In this document: positions 25,293 through 34,671 of the stretch, piece after piece
Layout: the number at the start of each line of letters is the position of its first letter
Position numbering within the stretch: position 1 is the stretch's first letter
From: Pseudomonas anguilliseptica
Lineage (GTDB): Bacteria > Pseudomonadota > Gammaproteobacteria > Pseudomonadales > Pseudomonadaceae
DNA: 64,000 bases
Assembly (NCBI RefSeq): GCF_021375795.1
Contig: NZ_JAEIOI010000003.1
Span: 310,001 to 374,000, forward strand
Reading direction: 5' to 3'
The notes under the pieces: model-generated
Databases searched by the model: none
What the model was told of the DNA's origin: nothing
Seen by the model: only the letters and a program-made list of their open reading frames with translations
Translations under genes and position numbers: made by a program

Positions 25293-25928
25293 ATGATGAA
25301 CGCCTTGCGGCGCGTCTGGGACCACTTCGAGGAAGCATTCATTGCCTTCCTGCTGGCCGCCATGACGCTGGTGACCTTCGTCTACGTGATCCTCAACAAC
25401 CTTTACACGCTGTTCTACAACCTGGCTGACCGCTGGGAAGGCAGCAGTGAATTTTTCTTCGCCATTGGCGACAGCATTCTTGGCATGGCCCAGTCGATGA
25501 CCTGGAGCATTGCCCTGACCAAGGCCTTGTTCGCCTGGCTGATCTTCTTCGGTCTGGCCTATGGTGTACGCACCGCCGGACATATCGGCGTCGATGCACT
25601 GGTCAAACTGGCCAGCAAACCGGTGCAACGCATCATCGGCATCATTGCCTGCCTGGCCTGCCTGGGCTACGCGGGACTGATTGCCGTGGCCAGCTTCGAC
25701 TGGGTGCGCACCCTGTTCAATGCCGGTATCGGTGCAGAAGACCTCGGCCACTTCGGCATCATGCAATGGCATATCACCCTGATCGTGCCCTTCGGCTTCG
25801 CCATGGTGTTTATCCGCTTTCTGGAAATCCTCGTCCGCATCCTGCGCAACGAGCAGACCGGCCTGGGTTTGGCCGATGAAGCCGCTGACGCCTTGAAGAT
25901 CAATGAGCACGGGGAGCACAAACAATGA
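25293..25928 (+). CDS. dctQ: TRAP transporter small permease
   Basis: A 211-aa inner membrane protein with four predicted membrane segments (near 15-37, 75-95, 112-130, 155-180), the standard topology of DctQ. A second ATG follows the first. It overlaps dctM by 4 bp. It pairs with DctM to drive sodium-coupled uptake of C4-dicarboxylates. Confidence 0.93.
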   Translation: MMNALRRVWDHFEEAFIAFLLAAMTLVTFVYVILNNLYTLFYNLADRWEGSSEFFFAIGDSILGMAQSMTWSIALTKALFAWLIFFGLAYGVRTAGHIGVDALVKLASKPVQRIIGIIACLACLGYAGLIAVASFDWVRTLFNAGIGAEDLGHFGIMQWHITLIVPFGFAMVFIRFLEILVRILRNEQTGLGLADEAADALKINEHGEHKQ

Positions 25929-27208
25929 CCATCCTGTTCCTCTTCCTCCTGCTATTTCTGCTGATGTTTATCGGCGTACCGATTGCCGCTTCACTGGGCC
26001 TCGCCGGCTCCGTGACCATCATGCTGTTCAGCCCGGACTCGGTACGTTCGCTGGCGATCAAGCTGTTCGAAACCAGTGAGCACTACACCCTGCTGGCGAT
26101 TCCTTTCTTCCTGCTCTCCGGTGCCTTTATGACCACCGGCGGGGTGGCCAAACGCCTGATCGACTTTGCCAACGCCTGCGTCGGCCATATCCGCGGCGGC
26201 CTGGCAATTTCCGCCGTACTGGCCTGCATGCTGTTCGCCGCACTGTCCGGCTCATCGCCGGCCACTGTCGCAGCCGTGGGTTCGATTGCCATCGCCGGCA
26301 TGGTGCGCTCCGGTTATCCGCAGGCGTTTGGCGCCGGTATCGTGTGTAACGCCGGCACCCTGGGCATCCTGATTCCACCGTCGATCGTCATGGTGGTGTA
26401 CGCCGCGGCAACCGAACAGTCGGTGGGCAAGCTGTTTATGGCAGGGGTGATCCCCGGTCTGCTGCTGGGTCTGGTGCTGATGGTGGCGATCTATATCGTC
26501 GCGCGGAAGATGAACCTGCCGGCCATGCCGCGTGCCACTTTCCGTGAGTTCCTCAGCGCTGCACGCAAAGCCGTATGGGGCTTGCTGCTGATGGTGATCA
26601 TCCTCGGCGGCATCTACACCGGCATGTTCACCCCGACCGAAGCCGCTGCCGTAGCCGCAGTCTACGCCGGCTTCGTGGCGCTGTTCGTGTACAAGGACAT
26701 GACCATCCGCGAATGCCCGAAGGTGCTGCTGGAATCCGGCAAGCTGAGCATCATGCTGATGTTCATCATTGCCAACGCCATGCTCTTCGCCCACGTACTG
26801 ACCACTGAGCAGATCCCGCAGACCATCACCGCTTGGGTGGTGGACATGGGCCTGCAACCCTGGCAGTTCCTGCTGGTGGTGAACATCGTGTTGCTGGTGG
26901 CGGGTGCCTTTATGGAGCCGTCGGCGATCATCCTGATCCTGGCACCGATCCTCTTCCCGATTGCCATGCAACTGGGCATCGACCCGATCCACCTTGGCAT
27001 CATCATGGTGGTGAACATGGAAATCGGCCTGATCACCCCGCCAGTGGGACTCAACCTATTTGTCACCTCGGCAGTGACCGGCATGCCACTGACCGCTGTG
27101 GTCAAAGCGGCCTGGCCGTGGCTGATGCTCCTGCTCAGCTTCCTGATTGTGATCACCTACGTGCCGGCCGTGTCTCTGGCGTTGCCGAACTGGCTGGGTA
27201 TGACCTGA
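25925..27208 (+). CDS. dctM: TRAP transporter large permease
   Basis: A 427-aa protein with about 12 membrane segments. DctM-type sequences are visible: FLLSGAFMTTGGVAKRLIDF, SGSSPATVAAVGSIAI and NAGTLGILIPPSIVMVVYA in the first half, matched by GAFMEPSAIILILAPILFP and EIGLITPPVGLNLFV in the second. It is the last gene of the operon and is followed by an intrinsic terminator. Confidence 0.95.
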   Translation: MTILFLFLLLFLLMFIGVPIAASLGLAGSVTIMLFSPDSVRSLAIKLFETSEHYTLLAIPFFLLSGAFMTTGGVAKRLIDFANACVGHIRGGLAISAVLACMLFAALSGSSPATVAAVGSIAIAGMVRSGYPQAFGAGIVCNAGTLGILIPPSIVMVVYAAATEQSVGKLFMAGVIPGLLLGLVLMVAIYIVARKMNLPAMPRATFREFLSAARKAVWGLLLMVIILGGIYTGMFTPTEAAAVAAVYAGFVALFVYKDMTIRECPKVLLESGKLSIMLMFIIANAMLFAHVLTTEQIPQTITAWVVDMGLQPWQFLLVVNIVLLVAGAFMEPSAIILILAPILFPIAMQLGIDPIHLGIIMVVNMEIGLITPPVGLNLFVTSAVTGMPLTAVVKAAWPWLMLLLSFLIVITYVPAVSLALPNWLGMT

Positions 27209-27244
27209 CAGCAACTCCGTGTGCACCTCCCTGCACACTTTTTC

Positions 27245-27272
27245 AGCCCGGCCTTAGTGCCGGGCTTTTTTT
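27245..27272 (+). terminator. Terminator of dctPQM
   Basis: AGCCCGGC and GCCGGGCT pair around CTTAGT and are followed by seven T. Confidence 0.9.
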
Positions 27273-27380
27273 GCGGGTGGCTTTTGTAGGGTGGGTTGGC
27301 CGCATGCCGCCATTGCCAGGTATCACTGCGCTCGAAACGCGGCTAAGCCACCATCGGCGCACCGCGCATCACTGGGCTAG

Positions 27381-28598
27381 CTAAACCCGCGCCAGATCGG
27401 GCAAGTCACCGGACAAGCCCAGCGCCTGGCGCACGAACAGCGCCTTGGCTTCCGGCAGATCGTTTACCCAGTTAAGGCCGCTGTTGCGCAGCCAGCGTAC
27501 CGGCAGCGGATCGGCCTGGAACAAGCGCTCGAAGCCTTCCATCGCGGCCATCATTGCCAGGTTGTGCGGCATACGCCGACGCTCGTAACGGCTGAGCACC
27601 TTCACATCACTCAGCTGTTCGCCGCGCTGTGCGGCGTGCAGCAGCACCTCGGCCAGTACGGCGACATCAAGGAAGCCCAGATTGACGCCCTGCCCAGCCA
27701 GCGGATGGATGCTGTGTGCGGCATCGCCGATCAGCGCCAGGCCGTCTTCGACATAACGCTTGGCGTGGCGCTGACGCAGCGGAATGCACAGGCGCGGATC
27801 GGCCTGGAGGATGTCGCCCAGGCGATGCTCGAAGGCAAAGCCCAGCGCCCGGCGAAAGCCCGCGTCATCCAGGGCCATCAAGCGTTCGGCTTCGGTGGGC
27901 GTCACCGACCAGACTATCGAGCACCAGTGCTCACCTTCGGGGCCAGCCAGCGGCAGGAAAGCCAGCGGGCCGTCATCGGTAAAGCGCTGCCAGGCGGTGG
28001 CCTGATGCGGCTTGCTGCAACGCACACTGGTAACGATGGCGTGGTGCAGATAATCCCATTCACGGGTGGCGCAACCGGCCAGACGCCGCACGGCGGAATT
28101 GGCGCCGTCGGCAGCGATAATCAGCGGCGCGCGCAGCTCACGGCCGTCGCTCAGGCTGAGCAACCAACCGTCACCGGAGCGGCGCAGCTGCTCCAGGCGC
28201 GCCCCAGGCAACAGGCCAATCGGGCTGTCGTGTAGGCGCTCAAGCAAGGCGTCCTGTACCACGCGGTTCTCGACGATATGGCCGAGCGCTTCGGCGTGCA
28301 CACTGGCGGCGCTGAAATGGATCTGCCCGGTGCCGGAGCCGTCCCATACCTGCATCTCGGCATAAGGGCAGGCGCGCCGTGCGGCGATGCCATCCCACAC
28401 ACCCAGACGCTCAAGAATGCGCTGGCTGGCCACCGATAACGCACTGACGCGCGGCTCAAACGCCGAGCTGGCGTCGAAGGGTTTGACACTCAGCGGGCTG
28501 CCATCCAGCAGGATGATGTCCAGCCCCTGATCCTGCAGGGCCAGCGCCAGGGCGCTGCCCACCATGCCAGCACCTACGATGATCAGATCCGCTTGCAT
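27381..28598 (-). CDS. UbiH/UbiF/COQ6 family FAD-dependent monooxygenase
   Basis: A 405-aa flavoprotein hydroxylase of ubiquinone synthesis. FAD motifs are DLIIVGAGMVGSALALALQD at the N-terminus, the DG motif IIAADGANSAVRR, and GDAAHSIHPLAGQGVNLGF near residue 285. The ATG at 28598 directly precedes the flavin-binding strand and has AGGA upstream; a TTG six codons earlier is in frame. Likely acts on C5 or C6 of the polyprenyl ring (equivalent of P. aeruginosa PA5221 by position). First of two paralogues in this cluster. Confidence 0.88.
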   Translation of the reverse strand: MQADLIIVGAGMVGSALALALQDQGLDIILLDGSPLSVKPFDASSAFEPRVSALSVASQRILERLGVWDGIAARRACPYAEMQVWDGSGTGQIHFSAASVHAEALGHIVENRVVQDALLERLHDSPIGLLPGARLEQLRRSGDGWLLSLSDGRELRAPLIIAADGANSAVRRLAGCATREWDYLHHAIVTSVRCSKPHQATAWQRFTDDGPLAFLPLAGPEGEHWCSIVWSVTPTEAERLMALDDAGFRRALGFAFEHRLGDILQADPRLCIPLRQRHAKRYVEDGLALIGDAAHSIHPLAGQGVNLGFLDVAVLAEVLLHAAQRGEQLSDVKVLSRYERRRMPHNLAMMAAMEGFERLFQADPLPVRWLRNSGLNWVNDLPEAKALFVRQALGLSGDLPDLARV

Positions 28599-28612
28599 CA
28601 CATATTCCTTGT

Positions 28613-29095
28613 TCAAGCTGCCTGCCGAGCGCGCGGCTTTAGCCGCACATAAAGAGTCTTGTGCACCCGTGCCACCAGCGTGCCGCTGCCATCGCGCACT
28701 TCCACATGCAGCTCAGGGTGGTACTTATCGCCATTTGCCGTGTGCTGACGAATGTCGTCGAGCAGGTGTTCGTCAATGCTGAAATCGGCGTACACCGGGC
28801 CTTTACCGGGGGCGATAAAGTCGATGCGCGCGGCCTTGTCCCAGACAATAAAATCGCTCCCGAGGTTTTCCATGATCATCAGCATGAAAAACGGGTCAGT
28901 CATCGAATACAGGCTGCCGCCAAACTGGGTGCCGACATAGTTGCGGTTATACCAGCCCAGGCCCATCTTCACCTGCACCTGACGGAAGTCCGCGCTGATC
29001 TGCCGCACCCGCACGCCGGCCCCCAGGTAGGGCGGATACAGGTTCATCGCCCAGCGCAGCAGCCGCGCCTTGCGCGCCAGTTTGTTTGCCGACAT
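28613..29095 (-). CDS. DUF4442 hotdog-fold thioesterase-like protein
   Basis: A 160-aa protein with a hotdog pattern: NYVGTQFGGSLYSMTDPFFM near residues 52-71 includes the helix-entering glycine pair. No catalytic Asp/Glu position can be assigned with certainty. It lies between the two ubiquinone hydroxylase genes on the same strand, 3 bp downstream of ubiH, so it is co-transcribed. Substrate unknown. Confidence 0.75.
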   Translation of the reverse strand: MSANKLARKARLLRWAMNLYPPYLGAGVRVRQISADFRQVQVKMGLGWYNRNYVGTQFGGSLYSMTDPFFMLMIMENLGSDFIVWDKAARIDFIAPGKGPVYADFSIDEHLLDDIRQHTANGDKYHPELHVEVRDGSGTLVARVHKTLYVRLKPRARQAA

Positions 29096-29098
29096 GCA

Positions 29099-30286
29099 TC
29101 AATGCTCCGAACGGGTGCCAAGGCCCATGGCCTGGCGGGCGAACCAGCGTTTCGCCGGGGGTAATAGATCGAGGCCGAGCAGGCCGAGGTTGCGCCCGGC
29201 CGCCAACAACGGCTGACCCGTGCTGAACAGGCGGGTGACCTGGTCGGAAAAACCCACCGTCAGCTGTTGGTCCAGCTGCTGACTGCTCAGGTAGCGCTGC
29301 AGGGTGGCCAGATCGCCCAAGGGCGCGTTGCTGGCCAGCAGGGTTTCCGCCAGCACCAGGGTGTCGCGCAGCGACAGGTTGTAGCCCTGACCGGCAATCG
29401 GATGCAGGCTGTGCGCGGCGTTGCCGAGCACCACCAGATGTTGACGCACCTGCTCCTTGGCCGCGGTCAGCGCCAGCGGATAAAGGTGCCGCGCACCAAC
29501 CTGGCGCAAACTGCCCAGGCGGTAACCGAAAGCCTGCTGCAACTCGGCGAGAAACGCCGCATCGTCCAGCGTCGACAGGCGTTCGGCCTCCAGGCTGGCA
29601 CGGGTCCAGACCAGCGCGCAGCGGTTATCCGCCAGCGGCAGCAGGGCCATCGGCCCTTCTTCGGTAAAGCGCTCGAAGGCCAGGCCGTTATGCGCCTCTT
29701 GCGGGCTGACGTTGGCGATCAGCGCGCTCTGGCCATAAGGCGTGTTGCTGACGGCGATGCCAAGTTGCTCGCGCAGCCCGGAGCGGCCACCTTCAGCGAG
29801 AATCGCCAGGCTGCATTCCAGTTCGCTGCCGTCATCCAAAGTCAGCCGATAGCCATCGGCCAGGGCCTGCATCCGCGTGACCTGGGCCGGGCTGCGCCAG
29901 CTCACCACCTGTTGATCCAGCGCCTGCCACAGGCATTCGCCGAGCCAGGCGTTTTCCACTACGTAACCCAGTGCCGGCACGCCTTCTTCCTCGGCGCTCA
30001 GGCGCGCGGCAGCGAAACGGCCACGGTCGGAAACATGAATCTGCTTGATCGGCTCGGCGCGCTGACTGATCTGCTGCCACAGACCGAAACGCTGATAGAT
30101 CTGCTGCGAACCAAACGACAGCGCAGTCGAACGTGCGTCATAGCTGGGCTGATAACCGTTGCCCGGGGTGAACGGCTCGATCAGGCAAATACGCCAGCCG
30201 CGCTGCTTGGCCTCGGCCTGCAGGGCCACGGCCAGGCTCGCGCCGACCAGGCCACCGCCGATAATCGCAATGTCGACGCGTGACAT
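29099..30286 (-). CDS. ubiH: 2-octaprenyl-6-methoxyphenol hydroxylase
   Basis: A 395-aa FAD monooxygenase of ubiquinone synthesis. The N-terminal VDIAIIGGGLVGASLAVALQ, the ubiquinone hydroxylase pattern DARSTALSFGSQQIYQ and GNAAHSLHPIAGQGYNLSLR are visible. It starts 3 bp after the pepP stop, the ubiH-pepP arrangement also known in E. coli. Confidence 0.93.
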   Translation of the reverse strand: MSRVDIAIIGGGLVGASLAVALQAEAKQRGWRICLIEPFTPGNGYQPSYDARSTALSFGSQQIYQRFGLWQQISQRAEPIKQIHVSDRGRFAAARLSAEEEGVPALGYVVENAWLGECLWQALDQQVVSWRSPAQVTRMQALADGYRLTLDDGSELECSLAILAEGGRSGLREQLGIAVSNTPYGQSALIANVSPQEAHNGLAFERFTEEGPMALLPLADNRCALVWTRASLEAERLSTLDDAAFLAELQQAFGYRLGSLRQVGARHLYPLALTAAKEQVRQHLVVLGNAAHSLHPIAGQGYNLSLRDTLVLAETLLASNAPLGDLATLQRYLSSQQLDQQLTVGFSDQVTRLFSTGQPLLAAGRNLGLLGLDLLPPAKRWFARQAMGLGTRSEH

Positions 30287-30289
30287 GCG

Positions 30290-31624
30290 CTAGGCCGCCA
30301 CGCCGCGTGCGGCAGCCATCAGCGCTTCGATCTCGGCGACGGTTTTCGGCACGCCGCCAGTGAGAATCTCGCAGCCGGTCTTGGTCACCACCACGTCGTC
30401 TTCGATACGCACGCCGATGCCGCGCCACTTCTTCGCCACGTCCTGATTGTCCACGGCGATATAGATGCCCGGCTCGACGGTCATGGCCATGCCGACTTCC
30501 AGCTCACGCCATTCGCCGCCAACCTTATATTCGCCGACGTCGTGCACATCCATGCCCAGCCAGTGACCGGCGCGGTGCATGTAGAAAGGCTTGTAGGCTT
30601 CAGCGGCAATCAGCTCATCGACATCGCCGCTGAGCAGCCCCAGCTCCACCAGCCCGGCAGTGATGACCTGCACAGTGGCCTCATGGGCCTGGTTCCAGTG
30701 TTTGCCGGGACCGATTTCTTTGAACGCTGCTTCCTGCGCCGCCAGCACCAGCTCGTAGATCGCCTTCTGTTCCGGCGAGAAGGTGCCACTGACCGGAAAG
30801 GTGCGGGTGATGTCGCTGGCGTAGCAGTCGATTTCACAACCGGCGTCGATCAGCACCAGGTCACCGTCTTTCAGCGGCGCGTCATTCTCGCGGTAATGCA
30901 GGATGCAGGCGTGCTTGCCGGCCGCGACGATGCTGCCATAGGCCGGCATCTTTGCCCCACCCTTGCGGAACTCGTAATCCAGCTCGGCTTCCAGGTGGTA
31001 CTCGAACAGACCGGCACGGCTGGCCTGCATGGCGCGCACATGCGCGCGCGCGCTGATTTCCGCCGCCTCTTTCATCACCTTGACCTCAGCCGCTGACTTG
31101 TACAGGCGCAGGTCATGCAGCAGGTGCTCAAGGGTGATGAACTCGTTCGGCGGCGTCGCGCCCTGACGCGCCTTGGAGCGGATCACGTTGATCCACTCCA
31201 TCAGCTGACGGTCGAACTCATGGTTGGTGCCCATGGAGGAATAGACCCGATCACGGCCTTCGATCAGCCCCGGCAGAATGTCGTCGATATCACCAATGGG
31301 GAATGCGTCATCCGCGCCGTAATGACTGATCGCACCATCCTGACCAGCGCGCAGGCCATCCCACAGCTCACGCAACGGGTCGCGCTCGCGGCAGAACAAC
31401 ACGTACTCGCCATGCTCGCGCCCGGGAATCAGCGCGATTACCGCCTCCGGCTCGGGAAAGCCGGAGAGATACTGGAAGTCGCTGTCCTGGCGGTAGATGT
31501 GCTCGACATCGCGGTTGCGGATATACACCGGCGCCGCCGGCAAAATCGCGATGCTGTTGGGTTCCATCTGCGCCATCAGCGCCTTGCGCCGACGGGCGTA
31601 TTCCGACTTGGGGATGCTGATCAT
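30290..31624 (-). CDS. pepP: Xaa-Pro aminopeptidase P
   Basis: A 444-aa pita-bread metallopeptidase that removes N-terminal residues before proline. An N-terminal creatinase-like domain is followed by metal ligands in VLIDAGCEIDCYASDITRTF (two Asp), HRAGHWLGMDVHD (His), TVEPGIYI (Glu) and GVRIEDDVVV (Glu). The ATG at 31624 gives the family start ISIPKSEYARRRKALMAQM; the longer frame reads into the upstream gene. Confidence 0.95.
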   Translation of the reverse strand: MISIPKSEYARRRKALMAQMEPNSIAILPAAPVYIRNRDVEHIYRQDSDFQYLSGFPEPEAVIALIPGREHGEYVLFCRERDPLRELWDGLRAGQDGAISHYGADDAFPIGDIDDILPGLIEGRDRVYSSMGTNHEFDRQLMEWINVIRSKARQGATPPNEFITLEHLLHDLRLYKSAAEVKVMKEAAEISARAHVRAMQASRAGLFEYHLEAELDYEFRKGGAKMPAYGSIVAAGKHACILHYRENDAPLKDGDLVLIDAGCEIDCYASDITRTFPVSGTFSPEQKAIYELVLAAQEAAFKEIGPGKHWNQAHEATVQVITAGLVELGLLSGDVDELIAAEAYKPFYMHRAGHWLGMDVHDVGEYKVGGEWRELEVGMAMTVEPGIYIAVDNQDVAKKWRGIGVRIEDDVVVTKTGCEILTGGVPKTVAEIEALMAAARGVAA

Positions 31625-31658
31625 GGGCAGATTAAGTCCGGTTGCGGTTACAGGAAGA

Positions 31659-32213
31659 TCAATGCAGCGACGGCTTCGCCGCAGCAACCACTGGCTTGGC
31701 GCACTCGCTGAACAGCAGCAATGGCGCCACACGCAGGTATTCCATCACTTCCATGTAGTCGTTCTCACCATCATCGGACTCATCCAGGGCGTTCTGCACC
31801 TGAGAAATCGCCGAGAGGTCCTGCAGCACTTCCATGGCTTCGGCGCTCAGGGCGCTGTCGCCCGCCGTCAGGCCAAAGCCGCCAAGGAAGCCCTGGCACC
31901 ATTGTCCCAGCGCTACGGCGCGCTCGCTAAGCGGCGCATCGTCGCTGGGCAGCAACAGCACTACGGTGACGTCATTGCTGGACAGCTCGCTCTTGACCAT
32001 TTCCTGTAAGCCGATCAGCGCTTGGCGCACGGTGTCTTCAGGGGCAGCGCCGAGCAACTCGGCGGCATCCACCAGCCAGGGGTCGATGTCGAAGCCGGCA
32101 CCAGCACAACTACGGCCAAGCAACAGGCCATGCAGTTCGGCCGGGGAAACGGTGTGGCCGCTGCTGGCGAGCAGAGCGGCAAAAGCGGAATACGGGGAGT
32201 TCGAGGTAGGCAT
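31659..32213 (-). CDS. ygfB: UPF0149 (YgfB) family protein
   Basis: A 184-aa, mostly helical protein. The motif [19 protein letters not shown] near residue 22 and [12 protein letters not shown] near 107 are typical of YgfB/YecA. It heads the minus-strand operon ygfB-pepP-ubiH and is divergent from the zapA operon. In P. aeruginosa a homologue modulates alternative resistance gene expression; no enzyme activity is known. Confidence 0.9.
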   Translation of the reverse strand: MPTSNSPYSAFAALLASSGHTVSPAELHGLLLGRSCAGAGFDIDPWLVDAAELLGAAPEDTVRQALIGLQEMVKSELSSNDVTVVLLLPSDDAPLSERAVALGQWCQGFLGGFGLTAGDSALSAEAMEVLQDLSAISQVQNALDESDDGENDYMEVMEYLRVAPLLLFSECAKPVVAAAKPSLH

Positions 32214-32484
32214 AGATAACTAGGCGCAACGCTGCGCAATCACTAGAATGGAGGCCTTGTATCCTAGCACCGGCAAGCGCGCCAAGACTATGCAAGGTGC
32301 TCGACGGAGCGCGCATGACTTGCCCGACGGGTGAAACTCATCAACCTCTGACAGCGCAATCTGCCTCACACTGCCCACGCTACCAAACAACAGCGTCGTG
32401 TACTGTCCGGCACTGTCGAAGACGACTGAAAACCGCTATTTTCCGCTTGTCCGTCCCGCTCATATACCCGCGAGTAGAGAACCC

Positions 32485-32691
32485 ATGGAAGACGCCGATC
32501 TGCATGCCCTCACGACCAAGCTGGATCTGCTTATCCAGCGCGTCGAGCAGCTCAAAGCGCAAAACCGACAGCTTCTGACGAGCGAAAAGGCCTGGCGCGA
32601 AGAACGCGCGCACTTAATTGAAAAGAACGAAATGGCCCGGCATAAGGTCGAATCCATGATTTCGCGCCTCAAAGCCCTGGAGCAGGATTAA
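32485..32691 (+). CDS. Small coiled-coil protein (TIGR02449 family)
   Basis: A 68-aa protein forming one long heptad-type helix (TKLDLLIQRVEQLKAQNRQL and on). Found directly upstream of zapA in pseudomonads. The ATG at 32485 is chosen from the conserved MEDADLHAL start; upstream frame is intergenic. The stop overlaps the zapA start (TAATG). A role in Z-ring assembly like ZapB is plausible but not shown. Confidence 0.85.
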   Translation: MEDADLHALTTKLDLLIQRVEQLKAQNRQLLTSEKAWREERAHLIEKNEMARHKVESMISRLKALEQD

Positions 32692-33005
32692 TGACCCAGT
32701 CGAATACCTTGACCGTCCAGATTCTGGACAAAGAATATTGCATCGCCTGCCCGAGCGATGAACGCAGCAATCTGGAAAGCGCCGCACGTTACCTGGACGG
32801 CAAGATGCGCGAGATTCGCTCAAGCGGAAAAGTCATCGGTGCCGACCGCGTTGCCGTGATGGCTGCCCTGAACATCACCCACGACCTGCTACACAAACAG
32901 CAACACCTTGATCAGCAGGCCGGCGCCAACCGCGAACAGGTGCGCAGCCTGCTCAACCGGGTCGACAGCGCTCTGGCACGAGATGCTGATGAGCAAGGCA
33001 GCTGA
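32691..33005 (+). CDS. zapA: Cell division protein ZapA
   Basis: A 104-aa protein of the ZapA family: N-terminal VQILDKEYCIACPSDERSNL and LDGKMREIRSSGKVIGADRVAVMAALN, followed by a C-terminal coiled coil. It binds FtsZ and cross-links protofilaments. 6S RNA lies directly downstream, the conserved zapA-ssrS-fau order. Confidence 0.95.
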   Translation: MTQSNTLTVQILDKEYCIACPSDERSNLESAARYLDGKMREIRSSGKVIGADRVAVMAALNITHDLLHKQQHLDQQAGANREQVRSLLNRVDSALARDADEQGS

Positions 33006-33039
33006 TTACGCGCAGACGCTTTCGGGTATACTGGCCACC

Positions 33040-33219
33040 GCTCCCTGGAGTGTGCGCCAGTTGGTGATGTCCCTGAGCCGATACGCACAAACCCGGGGGT
33101 TGCATGTTGAGGCCGGTGTGCATGTCCGCCTGACGGAAAGCCTTAACGCCTCCTGCAACCTCCACCTTGAACTTTCGGGTTCAAGGGCTAAACCGACAGC
33201 GGCACGTCGGGGAGTCACC
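33040..33219 (+). ncRNA. ssrS: 6S RNA
   Basis: About 180 nt between zapA and the 5-formyl-THF cyclo-ligase gene, the standard site. A -10 TATACT lies at 33027-33032. Recognisable Pseudomonas 6S segments are CCAGTTGGTGATGTCCCTGA, GGTGTGCATGTCCGCCTGAC, and TTGAACTTTCGGGTTCAAGG. The ends pair (CTCCC with GGGAG). 6S RNA binds sigma-70 RNA polymerase in stationary phase. Exact ends are estimated. Confidence 0.92.
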
Positions 33220-33266
33220 CTTTCCAACCTGTTGCCCAACCGTGGCAACAGCGCCTGCTCAACCCC

Positions 33267-33863
33267 ATGACCGATACCTCTGTACTGAGTCGTGCGCAAC
33301 TGCGCCGGCACCTGCGCGCGCAACGTCGTGCGCTTGGTCGACAGGCTCAGCGCAAGGCTGCACGCGGGCTGTACCGGCAACTCGCCCAGCACCCGCTGTT
33401 TCGCCGCGCGACGCAGATTGCCCTGTACCTGTCCAATGATGGCGAGATCGACCCGCGCCCACTGCTGCGTGCAGCGCAACAGCGCGGCAAGGCAACCTAC
33501 CTGCCGGTACTCAGCCCCTGGCCACGCAGCAAGATGGTGTTTCAGCGTATTCGCCCTGGCGAACGCTTGCAGAAAAACCGCTTCGGCATTGACGAGCCAC
33601 GGCGCAACCGCAAGCAGCAGCGCAAGGTCTGGACTCTGGATCTGGTATTACTGCCGCTGGTCGGTTTTGACCGTCACGGCGCGCGCCTGGGTATGGGCGG
33701 AGGGTTTTATGACCGCAGTCTGGCCTACCGCGCACTGCGCAAAAATTGGCACAAACCGACGTTATTGGGCCTGGCACATGAATGTCAGCAGGTCGAACGC
33801 CTGAGCATGGCTAGTTGGGACGTGCCCTTGCAAGGCACCGTGACGGACAAGGCTTGGTATTGA
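33267..33863 (+). CDS. fau: 5-formyltetrahydrofolate cyclo-ligase
   Basis: A 198-aa enzyme converting 5-formyl-THF to 5,10-methenyl-THF with ATP. Motifs are an N-terminal Arg-rich RRHLRAQRRAL, IALYLSNDGEIDPRPLL, and the substrate/metal site LVLLPLVGFDRHGARLGMGG with GFYDRSL. In many proteobacteria it is co-transcribed with 6S RNA, as the arrangement here suggests. Confidence 0.94.
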   Translation: MTDTSVLSRAQLRRHLRAQRRALGRQAQRKAARGLYRQLAQHPLFRRATQIALYLSNDGEIDPRPLLRAAQQRGKATYLPVLSPWPRSKMVFQRIRPGERLQKNRFGIDEPRRNRKQQRKVWTLDLVLLPLVGFDRHGARLGMGGGFYDRSLAYRALRKNWHKPTLLGLAHECQQVERLSMASWDVPLQGTVTDKAWY

Positions 33864-33905
33864 CGGGTTGCAGCGGTACCGCGCTCCCTGCGGTACATAA
33901 CCGGT

Positions 33906-34037
33906 TTAGCCTGCCACTTTAGGCTGCACTACCGGCGCCGGCTGGCGTTCCCATAGGCTCTGGGTGTAACCCGTGGTTACCACGCCGAGGCTGAACAGAA
34001 TCACCAATACCCACAACACATCTGGTTTACGTTTCAT
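33906..34037 (-). CDS. 43-aa single-pass membrane peptide
   Basis: A small gene on the minus strand between the cyclo-ligase and EVE-domain genes. It encodes MKRKPDVLWVLVILFSLGVV then TTGYTQSLWERQPAPVVQPKVAG: a basic N-terminus, one membrane helix (about residues 8-26) and a proline-rich tail. The ribosome site GGGGAGG lies seven bases before the ATG, stronger than for most neighbours. Function unknown. Confidence 0.72.
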   Translation of the reverse strand: MKRKPDVLWVLVILFSLGVVTTGYTQSLWERQPAPVVQPKVAG

Positions 34038-34204
34038 TCAATGCCTCCCCTTCAAGGCATGGCGCGCGGTGTTCCCGCAGCAATTATTGTTATAGAGCCC
34101 GCAACGGCGGCCATCCGCACAGCCACTCGGGCGACAACCCAACCTGGCAAACACCGTGCGTTACGCCCCGCCCGTTACTGGACTGACCCACAGGAGCAAA
34201 GTTC

Positions 34205-34654
34205 ATGCCTTATTGGCTAATGAAGTCAGAACCCGACGAATTATCCATCCACGACCTGCAACGGCTTGAGCAAGCACGCTGGGATGGGGTGCGCAATTAC
34301 CAGGCGCGCAACTTCGTGCGCAGCATGCAGCCAGGTGATCTGTTCTTTTTCTACCATTCCAGCTGCCCGGAACCGGGCATTGCCGGGATCGCCCGCATCG
34401 TCTCGGCGCATTACCCCGACCCAACGGCCCTGGAGCCTGACAGCCATTACTTCGACGCCAAGGCCAGCGCCGCCAAGAATCCCTGGAGCGCTATCGATGT
34501 GGCTTTTGTCGAGGCCTTCAAACGAGTTATCCCGCTGGCCCAGTTGAAAGCCCAGAGCGCGCTGTTGGAACTGCCGTTGGTGCAGAAAGGCAGTCGCCTA
34601 TCGGTGATGCCGGTTGGGGCTGAGGAATGGGCTGCCGTTCTCGCGTTGCGCTGA
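34205..34654 (+). CDS. EVE domain protein
   Basis: A 149-aa PUA-like EVE-domain protein. The start YWLMKSEPDELSIHDL, WDGVRNYQARNFVR and GDLFFFYHSS are the family marks, including the aromatic cage that binds modified bases. EVE proteins are proposed readers of modified DNA or RNA bases. In Pseudomonas it is a common core gene here. Confidence 0.93.
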   Translation: MPYWLMKSEPDELSIHDLQRLEQARWDGVRNYQARNFVRSMQPGDLFFFYHSSCPEPGIAGIARIVSAHYPDPTALEPDSHYFDAKASAAKNPWSAIDVAFVEAFKRVIPLAQLKAQSALLELPLVQKGSRLSVMPVGAEEWAAVLALR

Positions 34655-34671
34655 AACAGCGCAACGCAGAC

